48,157 nucleotides of DNA from Rhodoblastus sp964425315 (GTDB taxonomy: Bacteria; Pseudomonadota; Alphaproteobacteria; Rhizobiales; Beijerinckiaceae): assembly GCA_964425315.1 (NCBI GenBank), contig CAYRNB010000015.1, positions 1 to 48,157 on the forward strand, written 5' to 3'. Made by a program: the position numbers and the translations under genes. Under the pieces are notes generated by a model, which ran no database searches, was not told the origin of the DNA, and saw nothing but the letters and a program-made list of their open reading frames with translations. Positions 7,835 to 16,102 of this stretch are shown here, piece after piece; positions within the stretch are counted from its first letter, which is position 1; each line of letters starts with the position of its first letter.

Positions 7835-9211
7835 TCAATCCGTTGGCGCCGCCGGCAAGATCAGAATGGCGCGCAGGCCGCCGAGCGGCGAATCGGCGAG
7901 GTCGAGCCTTCCGCCATAGGCCGCCGCCAGATCGGCGACGATCGCCAGGCCGAGGCCGGAGCCGGGCTTGCTCTCGTCGAGCCGCTTTCCCCGCCGCACC
8001 GCTTCTTCGCGCTTTTTCGCCGCCAGTCCCGGGCCGTCATCGTCGATGACGACGCGAAAAAAGGCGCGCCCGCCGCCGAGCGACGGCAGGGCTTCGACCT
8101 GGACCCGCACCTCGCCGCGCGCCCATTTGCAGGCGTTGTCGATGAGATTGCCCGCCATATCGTCGAAATCCTGCTTTTCGCCGAGAAAGCGCAAACCGTC
8201 CGGACAATCGACGGCGAGATCGACGGAGCGATGGATTTTCCCGAAAGCATGCGCCAAGGCGGCCAGGGCCGGCGCCGGATCGGCGGCGGCGCCGATGGCG
8301 CCGGCCCGTGTCGCGGCGCGGGCGCGCTCGAGATAGAAGGCCACCTGCGTGCGCATGGTTTCGGCCTGTTCCGCGACTTTCTTCGCCAGGGCGGAGGAAT
8401 CCCCGTCGGATTCATTGACGATCACGCTCAGCGGCGTTTTCAGCGCATGCGCCAGATTGCCGACCTGGGTGCGCGCCCGCTCGACGATTTCACGATTGGC
8501 GTCGATGAGGAGATTCAACTCTTCGGCGAGCGGCGCGATTTCGAGCGGGAAGGCGCCGGCGATCTTTTCCGCCTTGCCGCGGCGGACCGCGATCACCTGC
8601 TTACGCAAGAGCCGCAACGGCCTCAGGCCGTAGCGCGCCTGGAAAGCCATGGCCGCCACCAGCAGCAGCGCCAGCAGAAAAAAGGTCACGCCCAGGTCGA
8701 ATTCGAACAGGGCGACCTGGCTGTCCACGCTTTGGGTGGTGGCGGCGACCTGCACCAGATACTGGCCCTGTTCGCCGGCGTTGATCTTGCGCTCCAGCAT
8801 GCGCAAGGGTTTGTTGTCGGGCCCGATCACGTCGCCGCGCCGCCGACCGTCCTGGTCGATCTTCGCCTTGGTCAGTTTGGGCAGGCGCTCGGCGAAGAGC
8901 GAAGGCGAGGACTGGATGTCCGGCGGGCTGACGTCGAGCCGGGTGATCTGCCAGTACCAGCCCGATTGCGGCAGGTCGAACTGCGGCTGGCCCAACTGGC
9001 CGCCCTCGGTCGAGGATTCGTCGCGCGACTCCGCGATGCCGACGACGAGGGCGCGAAGATAAATGCTCAACTGGTCGTCCAGCGCCGCCTGGGCCGTATT
9101 GCGATAAAGCGCCGAAAGCAGCAGGCCGGCCGCGGTCAGAATGACGATACAGGCAAGGGCCGAGGACAGAAACAGCCGCGCCGCGATCGAGGTCTGGCCG
9201 AAACGCCACAT
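7835..9211 (-). CDS. sensor histidine kinase (PhoQ-like)
   Basis: This inner-membrane histidine kinase of 458 residues has a first transmembrane helix at about residues 13-34, a periplasmic sensor domain at about 35-172 and a second helix at about 173-190. The dimerisation/H-box is NLAHALKTP with phospho-acceptor His255. The ATPase domain shows the N-box NLIDNACKWA (Asn359), the G1 box DDDGPGL and the G2 box GSGLGLAI. It lies one base downstream of the response regulator at 9213-9896 and is surely cotranscribed with it. The HALKTP H-box and the architecture resemble PhoQ-type sensors. The stimulus cannot be deduced, although a PepSY protein in the same operon suggests an envelope signal. Confidence 0.92.
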   Translation of the reverse strand: MWRFGQTSIAARLFLSSALACIVILTAAGLLLSALYRNTAQAALDDQLSIYLRALVVGIAESRDESSTEGGQLGQPQFDLPQSGWYWQITRLDVSPPDIQSSPSLFAERLPKLTKAKIDQDGRRRGDVIGPDNKPLRMLERKINAGEQGQYLVQVAATTQSVDSQVALFEFDLGVTFFLLALLLVAAMAFQARYGLRPLRLLRKQVIAVRRGKAEKIAGAFPLEIAPLAEELNLLIDANREIVERARTQVGNLAHALKTPLSVIVNESDGDSSALAKKVAEQAETMRTQVAFYLERARAATRAGAIGAAADPAPALAALAHAFGKIHRSVDLAVDCPDGLRFLGEKQDFDDMAGNLIDNACKWARGEVRVQVEALPSLGGGRAFFRVVIDDDGPGLAAKKREEAVRRGKRLDESKPGSGLGLAIVADLAAAYGGRLDLADSPLGGLRAILILPAAPTD

Positions 9212-9212
9212 T

Positions 9213-9896
9213 TCAGCGCGCCGGCGCGCGATCCGCCGCTCCCGCTTCCATCATATAGCCGAGGCCGCGGACGGTCTGCAGCACGTCGACGCCGAGTTTC
9301 TTGCGCAAACGGCCGACGAAGACCTCGATCGTATTCGAATCGCGATCGAAATCCTGCTCGTAAAGGTGCTCGACGATCTCGCTGCGCGACACAACCCGGC
9401 CGGCGTGATGCATCAGATAGGCGAGCAAGCGATATTCGTGCGAGGTCAGTTTCACCGGCGCGCCGGAAACTGTCACGCGCCCGGATTTGGTGTCGAGCGC
9501 CACCGGGCCGCAAACCAGTTCATTGGTGACGTGTCCGGTCGATCGCCGCAGCAGGGCGCGCAACCGCGCCAGAACCTCCTCCATATGGAAGGGCTTGGCG
9601 ACATAATCGTCGGCGCCGGCGTCAAACCCCTGCACCTTCTCGCTCCAGGCGTCCCGCGCAGTGAGGATCAGCACCGGCATGGTCCGGTTGGCCTTGCGCC
9701 AGGCGGTCAGAACGGAGATCCCGTCCAGTTTCGGCAGGCCGATGTCGAGCACCACGGCGTCGTAGGGTTCGGTGTCGCCGAGAAAATGCCCCTCCTCGCC
9801 ATCGCGGGCGGAATCAACGGCATAGCCCGCCGCCTCCAACGCGGCGACCAGCTGGCGGTTGAGGTCCTTGTCGTCTTCGATCACGAGCAGGCGCAA
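9213..9896 (-). CDS. OmpR/PhoB-family response regulator
   Basis: This 227-residue transcription factor has a receiver domain (residues 1-115) with acidic pocket Glu7-Asp8-Asp9, phosphorylation site Asp51 in LDIGLP and Lys101 in AKPF. A winged-helix DNA-binding domain follows (about 130-220), with LTSHEYRLLAYL and VFVGRLRKKLG typical of OmpR/PhoB regulators. It is partnered with the histidine kinase immediately downstream. With the upstream PepSY gene, the order PepSY-RR-HK on the minus strand suggests a unit in which the regulator may control its own operon. Targets are unknown. Confidence 0.94.
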   Translation of the reverse strand: MRLLVIEDDKDLNRQLVAALEAAGYAVDSARDGEEGHFLGDTEPYDAVVLDIGLPKLDGISVLTAWRKANRTMPVLILTARDAWSEKVQGFDAGADDYVAKPFHMEEVLARLRALLRRSTGHVTNELVCGPVALDTKSGRVTVSGAPVKLTSHEYRLLAYLMHHAGRVVSRSEIVEHLYEQDFDRDSNTIEVFVGRLRKKLGVDVLQTVRGLGYMMEAGAADRAPAR

Positions 9897-9916
9897 GATT
9901 TATTCCCTTCGATCGG

Positions 9917-10399
9917 TCAGTGAAATTTGTGCGCGCCGATGACTTTGCCGGTCTCGGCGTTCATATAGACATGAACGATGCGCCCGTCGCGCCGCAGCAG
10001 GCTGATTTCGTAAATTTCCAGCTTCTCCCAGCTGCATAATTTGACCGCCAGCGCCTCGGCGCGGGTGAGGGCGGCGGCCTTGCGCATCAGGGGGAAAGGC
10101 TCGCGCAGCTTGTTTCTGGCTATGCGCCGGCGCGTCTCGGCCGAGCTATAGCATTTGCGCGGCCCTTTGGGGCTCCATTCGCGGCCATGCGCCCGATGCT
10201 CGATGATCGGGGCTTCGTGTTCCGGCTCGACTTCGTAAACGCGGGGACCGCCGAAGGGCGGGCCACCGAAGAAAACCGGCGGCAGGAAAAGCCGGCCGAG
10301 ACCAAGGCGCAAACCGCCGGCCCACGCCGTCTCGGCGCCGAGGGCGAAAAGAAGTCCGCACAGGCAGACAAACAGCAATTTCGCCCGCATCTTGGCCAT
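9917..10399 (-). CDS. periplasmic PepSY-domain protein
   Basis: This 160-residue exported protein begins with a signal peptide (MRAKLLFVCLCGLL... ending AWA). The C-terminal 60 residues (LTRAEALAVKLCSWEKLEIY..., HVYMNAETGKVIGAHKF) resemble a PepSY domain, a periplasmic module often encoded beside two-component systems and thought to modulate proteases or sensors. A Gly/Pro-rich linker lies between. The start is uncertain: ATG 10399, ATG 10390 or GTG 10429 are all in frame and none has a strong ribosome-binding site. It sits 20 bases upstream of the response regulator and is probably the first gene of that operon. Confidence 0.72.
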   Translation of the reverse strand: MAKMRAKLLFVCLCGLLFALGAETAWAGGLRLGLGRLFLPPVFFGGPPFGGPRVYEVEPEHEAPIIEHRAHGREWSPKGPRKCYSSAETRRRIARNKLREPFPLMRKAAALTRAEALAVKLCSWEKLEIYEISLLRRDGRIVHVYMNAETGKVIGAHKFH

Positions 10400-10679
10400 G
10401 CGCAATTGTTGTCTGCGCGGTGTGAACACGACGTGAACCGCGCCCGGCGCTGCAAAGCCCGGTGAAGCCGCACGAAAACCGCGGGAAAGGGCGAAGCGAT
10501 CCGGCGCCAGGACCTTGCCAGACGATCGGCCTTTATGTCACCTATGCGCCGACCGTCGATATTGCGGCGAAGGGACGTCTTAGCTTCCGTCGGATCGCAT
10601 GGGACGGCGCAGAACGCGGCGACGCGACAGATTATTCGTCCGGCGCGGCCGGGACGCCCGGGAAAGAAGCTTGTCCGCA
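10400..10679. promoter_or_regulatory. divergent intergenic region, PepSY operon / DUF1214
   Basis: This region of about 280 bases separates divergently transcribed operons and must carry both promoters. By eye I see no convincing hexamer pair, no strong inverted repeat and no RNA element. An open plus frame beginning at 10599 runs into the DUF1214 gene, but its Arg-rich sequence does not look like coding sequence. Confidence 0.3.
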
Positions 10680-11249
10680 ATGAGATCCTTGTCGGTCGCT
10701 TTTATCGCCGCTCTGGCGCTCGGCACAGCAGCGACGATCTTCGCCCTGCAGGGAAACCCGGGCTTCGGCGCGGTGCGACTCGGCCCCTGGACCTGCTGGC
10801 CGCAGCTCGGCGGCTCCGACATCGACCCTTATGCGCGCGCCGTCGTGGCGGTCGACGGCGTTCTGCCGCTTGGCTCCGGCGAAGGCCTGGCCTTTGTCGC
10901 CGAGACCGACCAGTCCGGCGAATCCCTCGACTCGCGTTGCGATTACGCCATTTCCGGCGAAGCGCCGACAGCACGCTTCTGGACCCTTGCCGCCTATGAC
11001 GTGAACGGCCGCCTGCGGCCAAATCGCGCCGGCCGCTATGGCGTAACCTCCGCCAGCCTGCTGCGCAAAGCCGACGGCTCCTTCACCGTTGCCGCCGCGC
11101 GCAACGCGCGACCGGGCAATTGGCTGCCGCTCGGCGAGAGGAGCCGCTTTATTCTCGTGCTGCGCCTCTATCAACCCAATTCCGTCGTCATCGGCGACCC
11201 CTTCGACGGCATGGTCATGCCGACCATCACGCGCGGCGCCTGCTCATGA
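10680..11249 (+). CDS. DUF1214 domain protein
   Basis: This 189-residue protein has an N-terminal signal or anchor helix (residues 4-23) and a DUF1214 domain, recognisable by the RFWTLAAYDVNGRLRPN region and the C-terminal RFILVLRLYQPN and GMVMPTI segments. DUF1214 is often found fused to, or next to, DUF1254 in envelope proteins of unknown function. ATG 10680 is chosen because it opens the hydrophobic leader. Its stop overlaps the start of the next gene in an ATGA arrangement, so the two are translationally coupled. Export is predicted; function unknown. Confidence 0.78.
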   Translation: MRSLSVAFIAALALGTAATIFALQGNPGFGAVRLGPWTCWPQLGGSDIDPYARAVVAVDGVLPLGSGEGLAFVAETDQSGESLDSRCDYAISGEAPTARFWTLAAYDVNGRLRPNRAGRYGVTSASLLRKADGSFTVAAARNARPGNWLPLGERSRFILVLRLYQPNSVVIGDPFDGMVMPTITRGACS

Positions 11250-11836
11250 AACAGCCGACCAGCCACCTCGACCGCGCCATAGCGCTGATCCCGTGGGGGA
11301 TCGCCGCCCTGTTCGGCGCCGTCGCCATCCATCTCGTCGCCATTCTGGCCATGCCGATGGTGACGACCAATTCCGCCTACGACCGGCTCGTCCGGCCCGA
11401 GCCCGTCGGTAAACTCGTCCTGCTGCCGCGCGCGACGCCGAAAGCCGACGACACGGCGTTCAGCGACCCATTCGCCGCCCTGGCGCTCTGCCGCTTCGAC
11501 CTCAACAAAGGACCGCTGCGCCTGCGCGCCCAGGCCGACGGCGACCATCCGTTGTCCGTTTCGGTGCGGCTGGACGACGGCGTGATCATATACAGCGCCA
11601 ACGACCGGCAGGCGCCGCACGGCCGCTTCGACCTTCTGATCGTGACGCAGGCGCAGGCCGACGCGCAGGATGCGGATTCGACCTCCGAGGCGCCGGAGAA
11701 TGAGTTGCGGTTGATTTCGCCGGGGATAAACGGCTTCGTTCTGATCCGCGCCATGAGCCTTGGCGAAGGCGATTACAAGGCGACGGCGGCGCGGCGCGCG
11801 AAAATCCAATGCTCGGTTGAAAAACCGCCTTCGTGA
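11246..11836 (+). CDS. DUF1254 domain protein
   Basis: This 196-residue protein has a transmembrane helix near its N-terminus (about residues 11-36) and then an extracytoplasmic domain with TTNSAYDRLVRP and DPFAALALCRFDL, features of single-domain DUF1254 proteins. ATG 11246 overlaps the DUF1214 stop (ATGA). The longer frame from 11120 is simply the upstream gene in another frame. The pair probably forms one functional unit at the membrane. No enzymatic residues are evident. Confidence 0.72.
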   Translation: MKQPTSHLDRAIALIPWGIAALFGAVAIHLVAILAMPMVTTNSAYDRLVRPEPVGKLVLLPRATPKADDTAFSDPFAALALCRFDLNKGPLRLRAQADGDHPLSVSVRLDDGVIIYSANDRQAPHGRFDLLIVTQAQADAQDADSTSEAPENELRLISPGINGFVLIRAMSLGEGDYKATAARRAKIQCSVEKPPS

Positions 11837-11863
11837 TTTGCGAAATTCAAGCTCTTCTATGAG

Positions 11864-12055
11864 TCAGGCGGGCTTCCTGCGGCGCGATCGGGTCGTCGAT
11901 TTGGCGCGGCGCTCGCCGGAGCCTCCGCCGTTCTCGTCCTCGTCGCGGACGTAGCGCACTCCAAGAAAGAACAGGATCTGCGCCGTCCCCTGGGGCGGCG
12001 GCGGCATGGAGACGCGCCGGCGCGTCCCGCTTTGGAAGGTCACGATTTCGCCCAT
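11864..12055 (-). CDS. small conserved-looking basic protein
   Basis: This 63-residue protein starts MGEIVTFQSGTRRRVSMP, with GAGGG about 8 bases before ATG 12055. The middle holds a short hydrophobic stretch with the core AQILFFLGVRYVR, followed by a charged Ser/Arg-rich tail. I recall small uncharacterised alphaproteobacterial proteins with this MGE-x-V...RRRVS...ILFF-x-GVRY layout, but no function is known. It is divergent from the DUF2336 gene, sharing a roughly 190-base AT-rich intergenic region with it. Confidence 0.6.
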   Translation of the reverse strand: MGEIVTFQSGTRRRVSMPPPPQGTAQILFFLGVRYVRDEDENGGGSGERRAKSTTRSRRRKPA

Positions 12056-12128
12056 TGGCCAAACCCTCGCGCAATTCAACGCCGAAGCCTGAGACGCCGG
12101 CGCCTGCCGTTAGGGAAATGGTCAGATG

Positions 12129-12194
12129 TTAAAGATTTCTTCATTTCCCGTCCGCAACGCCATTAAAGGATCGCTATGGTTAATGATGTGTCAA
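12129..12194. promoter_or_regulatory. two near-match CtrA boxes upstream of DUF2336
   Basis: TTAA-N7-TTCA lies at 12129-12143 and TTAA-N7-TCAA at 12180-12194. Each is one mismatch from the alphaproteobacterial CtrA consensus TTAA-N7-TTAA. The region also holds an inverted repeat CATTAA (12161-12166) and TTAATG (12180-12185). Sequence is the only basis, and AT-rich patches give such matches by chance fairly often. Confidence 0.3.
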
Positions 12195-12242
12195 TAAAGC
12201 TCGGCTAGCGTCGATTTATTCATCCTTTTCGGATTGAGCGCC

Positions 12243-13367
12243 ATGCCGACCGACATTTATGCCCGCCTGCGCGAACTCGCGGCCTCGGCCGATTCCAAGC
12301 CGGCCGAGATGCGCCCCATCCTGCTGCGCGTCATCACCGATCTCTTCGCGCTGCATCCCGAGCACCATCCGCAGGAAATCCGCCTCTATGAGGAAATGGC
12401 GCAAAAGCTGATCGACGACGCCGACGACGCGGCGCTCGCCGTGGTCGCGCGCAAACTGGCGCGCTGCCCCGACGCGCCCTCGTCGCTCATCAACCGCATC
12501 CGCGCCAGAGGCGGCGCCCCGGCGCGGGAAATCCTGCTTAGCGATTCAAAGGTCGAATGGAAGGACCTGCGCCAGATCGCCTTGAGCGGCGCCTACGACC
12601 ATGCCTGCGCGGTCGCCGCGCGCGGCGACCTCGACCGCGAACTCGTCAAAATTCTCGCGGGCCGGCCGGAGCGCGAGGTCGCGCGGGCGCTGGCGGGCAA
12701 TCGCCTGGCGCCGCTATCGGCGGAGGAGAGGCGCCTGCTCGCGGTGCGCGGCCGCGAGGATGCGGTCCTGGCCCAGGCCCTGCTGCAGCGGGAAGAAATC
12801 TCGCTTGATCTTCTGCCGCTCTATCTTTTCGCCGACGAGCAGCAGCGCGGGAAACTGATCGGCCTCCTGCGCTGCGCCGACCTCGCCCAGGCCGGCCGCT
12901 GCGACGCCGCGCCGCGCCTGGACGGGGGGGCCTGCAAACGGCTCGAAGCCGCCGCCCTGCGGCAGAAACGATCCTCATTCGCCCTCACTCTGGCGGGAAT
13001 CGTCGGATGCGACACAATCAGCGCGCGCAAGATCGTCGAAGACGAAAGCGGCGACGCCCTGACGCTCGCTTTTCTCGCCATCGGGCTGCCGCGCGAGATT
13101 TGCGCGCGAATCTTCCTTATCGCCTTCCCGAAAGTCGCCTTGTCGCCGGAAAGATTCGAGGCGAATTTGCGCCTCTACGACACCCTGCCGCGGCGCGAGG
13201 CGGCGCGGGTCGTATCGGCATTTACCGGCTCCGCGCCGCGGACGGCCGCGACGCAAACGCGCACGCAAGCGCTGCGGGCGCCGAGCGTCGGCGCCTTCGC
13301 CCCTGCGCAAGACAAAACGCCGCGGCAGGACGATTATGACGCGGCGGCGTGGCAGAACGCGAGCTGA
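12243..13367 (+). CDS. DUF2336 domain protein
   Basis: This 374-residue soluble, all-helical, Ala/Arg/Leu-rich protein shows the repetitive helical pattern of DUF2336, an alphaproteobacterial family of unknown function: ARKLARCPDAPSSLINRI, then repeated DREL/REV/LA units and a conserved SARKIVEDESGDALTLAF block. The C-terminal 60 residues are low-complexity and probably disordered. ATG 12243 is preferred over the in-frame TTG at 12234. It converges with the phosphodiester glycosidase gene, with only one base between the stops. The upstream region contains two near-match CtrA boxes, so cell-cycle control is possible but unproven. Confidence 0.75.
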   Translation: MPTDIYARLRELAASADSKPAEMRPILLRVITDLFALHPEHHPQEIRLYEEMAQKLIDDADDAALAVVARKLARCPDAPSSLINRIRARGGAPAREILLSDSKVEWKDLRQIALSGAYDHACAVAARGDLDRELVKILAGRPEREVARALAGNRLAPLSAEERRLLAVRGREDAVLAQALLQREEISLDLLPLYLFADEQQRGKLIGLLRCADLAQAGRCDAAPRLDGGACKRLEAAALRQKRSSFALTLAGIVGCDTISARKIVEDESGDALTLAFLAIGLPREICARIFLIAFPKVALSPERFEANLRLYDTLPRREAARVVSAFTGSAPRTAATQTRTQALRAPSVGAFAPAQDKTPRQDDYDAAAWQNAS

Positions 13368-13368
13368 G

Positions 13369-14190
13369 CTAATCGCTCCTTTCCACCTTTTCCACCACGC
13401 CGACGATCGGACCCATGGGCATGGTGAAATCGTCGCGCAACAGGTCGGGCGCATAGAGCGAGGAAACCGAGCCATCGAGAAAAAGCGCGTTCGGGCAATG
13501 CAGCCTGTCGCGGAAGAGCGTGGCGAACTGATAGAAGGTCACCGGCTGGTTGGAGATGGCGAAAACCGCCTCGCCCTCGCGATCGACGCCGACGCCATTG
13601 CGCAATTTGGCCGAGACGCCGTCGGGCCGGATGCGCGGGTGGATTTTGCCGTCCAGCACCAGCATCGGCCCCGATTGCGTCGCATAATCGACCTTAAGCT
13701 TCGCCTTCAAAAAATGCGTGGTCTCCCACACGCCCGCCCGGCCGCCGCCGACAAAAAACACGCCATTGGGCTTCATGTGAAAATTGCCGGGGCCGTTGCG
13801 CGTATTGGCGCGATGCAGTTCGACGCCATGCTCGATGTAAAGTCCGATCGGGGCGTCGCTTGTGTTGTACATGCCGCCGTTCATGGCGAAGATCAGTCGC
13901 TCGCCGTCGGATTTAAGAGTGGACGCCAAGGAATCGAAATTGCCGTAGGGCCTGCCGTCGGGGCCGCGCCAGAACAGGCGCAGATCGTCGGTCTTCGGGT
14001 CGAATCGGCAGACCGAATAGGAAATGTCATCCTCGCTGATGTCGGCGCAGGGCGAGGCGAACGCCGGCGCGATTCGCGCGGCGATGAGGAGAAAGGCAGC
14101 GACTGGCGCCGCTACTGAAACGATCCCCAAACGCCGCCGCCAAGATTTTAGTATTGCTAAAAGCACGAAAATCTCTAGCTTGGACGCCAT
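13369..14190 (-). CDS. phosphodiester glycosidase family (NAGPA/DUF2233) exported protein
   Basis: This protein of about 273 residues has an N-terminal hydrophobic stretch ending in APAFASPC (signal peptide) and a C-terminal NAGPA-type domain. Diagnostic pieces are FAMNGGMYN, KPNGVFF, ATQSGPMLV, RNGVGVD and ALFLDGSVSSLYAP. Family members cleave phosphodiester-linked sugars, as in mammalian NAGPA and Bacillus YoeB/YbfG-like proteins; the bacterial substrate here is unknown. ATG 14190 shares the palindrome CATG with the divergent ribBX ATG at 14189. No ribosome-binding site is visible, so a later start at a TTG inside the leader is possible. Confidence 0.8.
   Translation of the reverse strand: MASKLEIFVLLAILKSWRRRLGIVSVAAPVAAFLLIAARIAPAFASPCADISEDDISYSVCRFDPKTDDLRLFWRGPDGRPYGNFDSLASTLKSDGERLIFAMNGGMYNTSDAPIGLYIEHGVELHRANTRNGPGNFHMKPNGVFFVGGGRAGVWETTHFLKAKLKVDYATQSGPMLVLDGKIHPRIRPDGVSAKLRNGVGVDREGEAVFAISNQPVTFYQFATLFRDRLHCPNALFLDGSVSSLYAPDLLRDDFTMPMGPIVGVVEKVERSD
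14143..14174. promoter_or_regulatory. nested inverted repeats upstream of HTH-ribBX
   Basis: The outer arms AGATTTT (14143-14149) and AAAATCT (14168-14174) are perfect complements. Inside lies TTTTAG-TATTG-CTAAAA (14146-14162), also perfect, and TGCT-AAA-AGCA (14155-14165). The block is a sharp AT island 15 bases before the ribBX ATG at 14189, while also lying within the leader-coding part of the divergent glycosidase gene. It is a plausible operator, possibly for the HTH domain encoded immediately downstream. Confidence 0.5.
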
Positions 14191-15496
14191 GAAGCTGGCG
14201 GACTGGTTGCGCAAATCCGGCGTGAGCCGAATCGAATTCTCACGGCGACTCGGTCTGACCCCTGGCGCCGTGAGCCAGCTTTGCAATCAGACGAGCGTGT
14301 GGATGTCGCGCGAGACGGCGCAGGCCATTGCGCGCGAAACCCGGGGGGCGGTGACGCCCAACGACTTTTTGCCCGAGGTTGCGGGCGAGGACAAGATGGC
14401 GGAGGCTTTTATGTCGCATTCGGTGACGCAGGCGGTGGAGGCGATCAGGCGCGGCGAGATTGTCGTCGTGACCGATGACGACGATCGCGAGAACGAAGGC
14501 GATCTCGTAATGGCGGCGAGCCTCTGCACGCAGGAGAAAATGGCCTTCATCATCCGCAATTGCTGCGGCATCGTCTGCGCGCCCCTGTCGGGTGAAGAGG
14601 CGCATCGCCTCAATTTGCAGCCGATGGTGGCGGAAAACGCCGCGCCGCTCGGAACCGCCTTCACCGTCTCGGTCGACGTCAGACACGGGCTCACGACCGG
14701 CATTTCCGCCGAGCAACGCGCCAATACCGTGCGGGGGCTGGCCAACAACAACCTGGGCGCCGCCGATTTCGTGCGGCCCGGCCATGTCTTTCCGCTGATC
14801 GCGCGCGACGGCGGCGTGCTGATGCGCTCCGGCCATACGGAAGCGGCGGTGGACCTGTGCAAAATGGCCGGCCTGCCTCCGGTCGGGGTGATCTGCGAAC
14901 TGGCGAATGACGATGGCACGGTCATGGTCGGCCCGCAAATCGCCGCTTTTGCCGAAAAGCACAAATTGCACCAGATTTCCGTGGCCGACCTGATCGCCTA
15001 CCGCCAGGCGCGCGAAACCCTGGTCGAGCGCGTCGCCGCCTTTCCGGTCAAGACACAGTTCGGCGATTTTTCCGGCTACGCTTTCGTCACGCCCTTCGAT
15101 TCGGTGCAGCATTTCGCCCTCGTCGCCGGCGAGATCGGCGAGGGCCGCGAAATTCCCGCCCGCCTGCACCGCGCCGACGTGCTCCGCGACGTGTTCAGCG
15201 GCGGCAAGGCGATCGCCGCGGCGCTGCAGTCGTTCCAGGCCGAAGGGCGCGGCGTGCTGGTTTATCTGCGCGACGGCGCCGCCGGCGTCCCGGCCAATCT
15301 GGTCGGCGCCAAGGAGGACGATAGCGGCTCGGAAAACGCTCGCGCCAGGAACTGGCTCGACATCGGCGTCGGCGCGCAGATCCTGCGCAATCTCGGCGTT
15401 TCCTCGATCCGCCTCAGAACCAGCGCCCCGCGCAAATATGTCGGGCTGTCGGGCTTCGGCATCGAAATCGTCGGCATTGAGGACGGCAAGCCATGA
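14189..15496 (+). CDS. ribB: RibB riboflavin enzyme with N-terminal HTH extension and degenerate RibA-like domain (RibBX type)
   Basis: RibB makes 3,4-dihydroxy-2-butanone 4-phosphate from ribulose 5-phosphate for riboflavin synthesis. The full frame encodes 435 residues. Residues 1-60 look like a Cro/YdaS-type helix-turn-helix (SRIEFSRRLGLTPGAVSQLC). RibB proper begins at residue 75 (MSHSVTQAVEAIRRGE) with the active-site run DDDDRENEGDL. The C-terminal domain resembles GTP cyclohydrolase II but lacks its three zinc cysteines (RLHRADVLRDVF in place of the RVHSEC... region), as in alphaproteobacterial RibBX. A strong internal GGAGG sits 5 bases before the in-frame ATG at 14411, while ATG 14189 has no clear ribosome-binding site; a 361-residue product may therefore be the main form. 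The stop overlaps cobO by 4 bases. Confidence 0.85.
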   Translation: MKLADWLRKSGVSRIEFSRRLGLTPGAVSQLCNQTSVWMSRETAQAIARETRGAVTPNDFLPEVAGEDKMAEAFMSHSVTQAVEAIRRGEIVVVTDDDDRENEGDLVMAASLCTQEKMAFIIRNCCGIVCAPLSGEEAHRLNLQPMVAENAAPLGTAFTVSVDVRHGLTTGISAEQRANTVRGLANNNLGAADFVRPGHVFPLIARDGGVLMRSGHTEAAVDLCKMAGLPPVGVICELANDDGTVMVGPQIAAFAEKHKLHQISVADLIAYRQARETLVERVAAFPVKTQFGDFSGYAFVTPFDSVQHFALVAGEIGEGREIPARLHRADVLRDVFSGGKAIAAALQSFQAEGRGVLVYLRDGAAGVPANLVGAKEDDSGSENARARNWLDIGVGAQILRNLGVSSIRLRTSAPRKYVGLSGFGIEIVGIEDGKP

Positions 15497-16101
15497 CCGG
15501 GCCGGGCGAACAGCGCCATAAGGAGAAAATGGCGAAACGCAAGGAGGTCCAGGACGCGGAGGTCGCCAGCAAGACCATCGAGAAGAAAGGCTTGCTGATC
15601 GTCCATACCGGGCCGGGCAAAGGGAAGTCCACCGCCGCTTTCGGCCTGGTTTTGCGCGCGCTCGGCCATGGGTTTCGGGTGGGGGTGGTGCAGTTCGGCA
15701 AGGGCGCGTGGCAGAGCGGCGAAAGCGAAGCGTTGAAACGCTTTGGCGATCTGGTCAGCTTTTACAAGCTCGGCGAAGGATTCACCTGGGAAACGCAGGA
15801 CCGCGCCCGCGACGTCGCGGCGGCGGAGCGCGCCTGGGCCAAGGCCAAGGAGCTGATGGCTGACGAAAGCGTCAAATTGCTGGTGCTGGATGAGCTGAAC
15901 ATTTCGCTCCGCTATGACCACCTGCCGCTCGCCGAAGTTTTGGCGACCCTTCGCGCGCGCCGCCCCGATCTCCACATCGTCGTCACCGGCCGCAACGCCA
16001 AGCCGGAACTGATCGAAGCCGCAGATCTTGTCACCGAAATGCAGGCGGCAAAGCATCATTTCGCCGCCGGCGTGAAAGCGCAGCAGGGAATCGAATTCTG
16101 A
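15493..16101 (+). CDS. cobO: cob(I)yrinic acid a,c-diamide adenosyltransferase
   Basis: CobO (BtuR/CobA-type) transfers adenosyl from ATP to the cobalt of corrinoids, in de novo synthesis and salvage of cobalamin. The 202-residue cytosolic protein has the P-loop HTGPGKGKST (about residues 38-47), VQFGKGAW, the LDELNISL acidic segment and VTGRNAKPELIEAADLVTEM, all typical of this family. Length matches. It starts at an ATGA overlap with ribBX and is followed by cobQ after one base, so ribBX-cobO-cobQ is one tightly coupled operon. Confidence 0.95.
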   Translation: MTGPGEQRHKEKMAKRKEVQDAEVASKTIEKKGLLIVHTGPGKGKSTAAFGLVLRALGHGFRVGVVQFGKGAWQSGESEALKRFGDLVSFYKLGEGFTWETQDRARDVAAAERAWAKAKELMADESVKLLVLDELNISLRYDHLPLAEVLATLRARRPDLHIVVTGRNAKPELIEAADLVTEMQAAKHHFAAGVKAQQGIEF

Positions 16102-16102
16102 C

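Noticed and set aside
13369..15500. FMN or cobalamin riboswitch for the ribBX-cobO-cobQ block
   Set aside because: Sequence before ribBX is the coding leader of the divergent gene, and I see no RFN or B12-box core.
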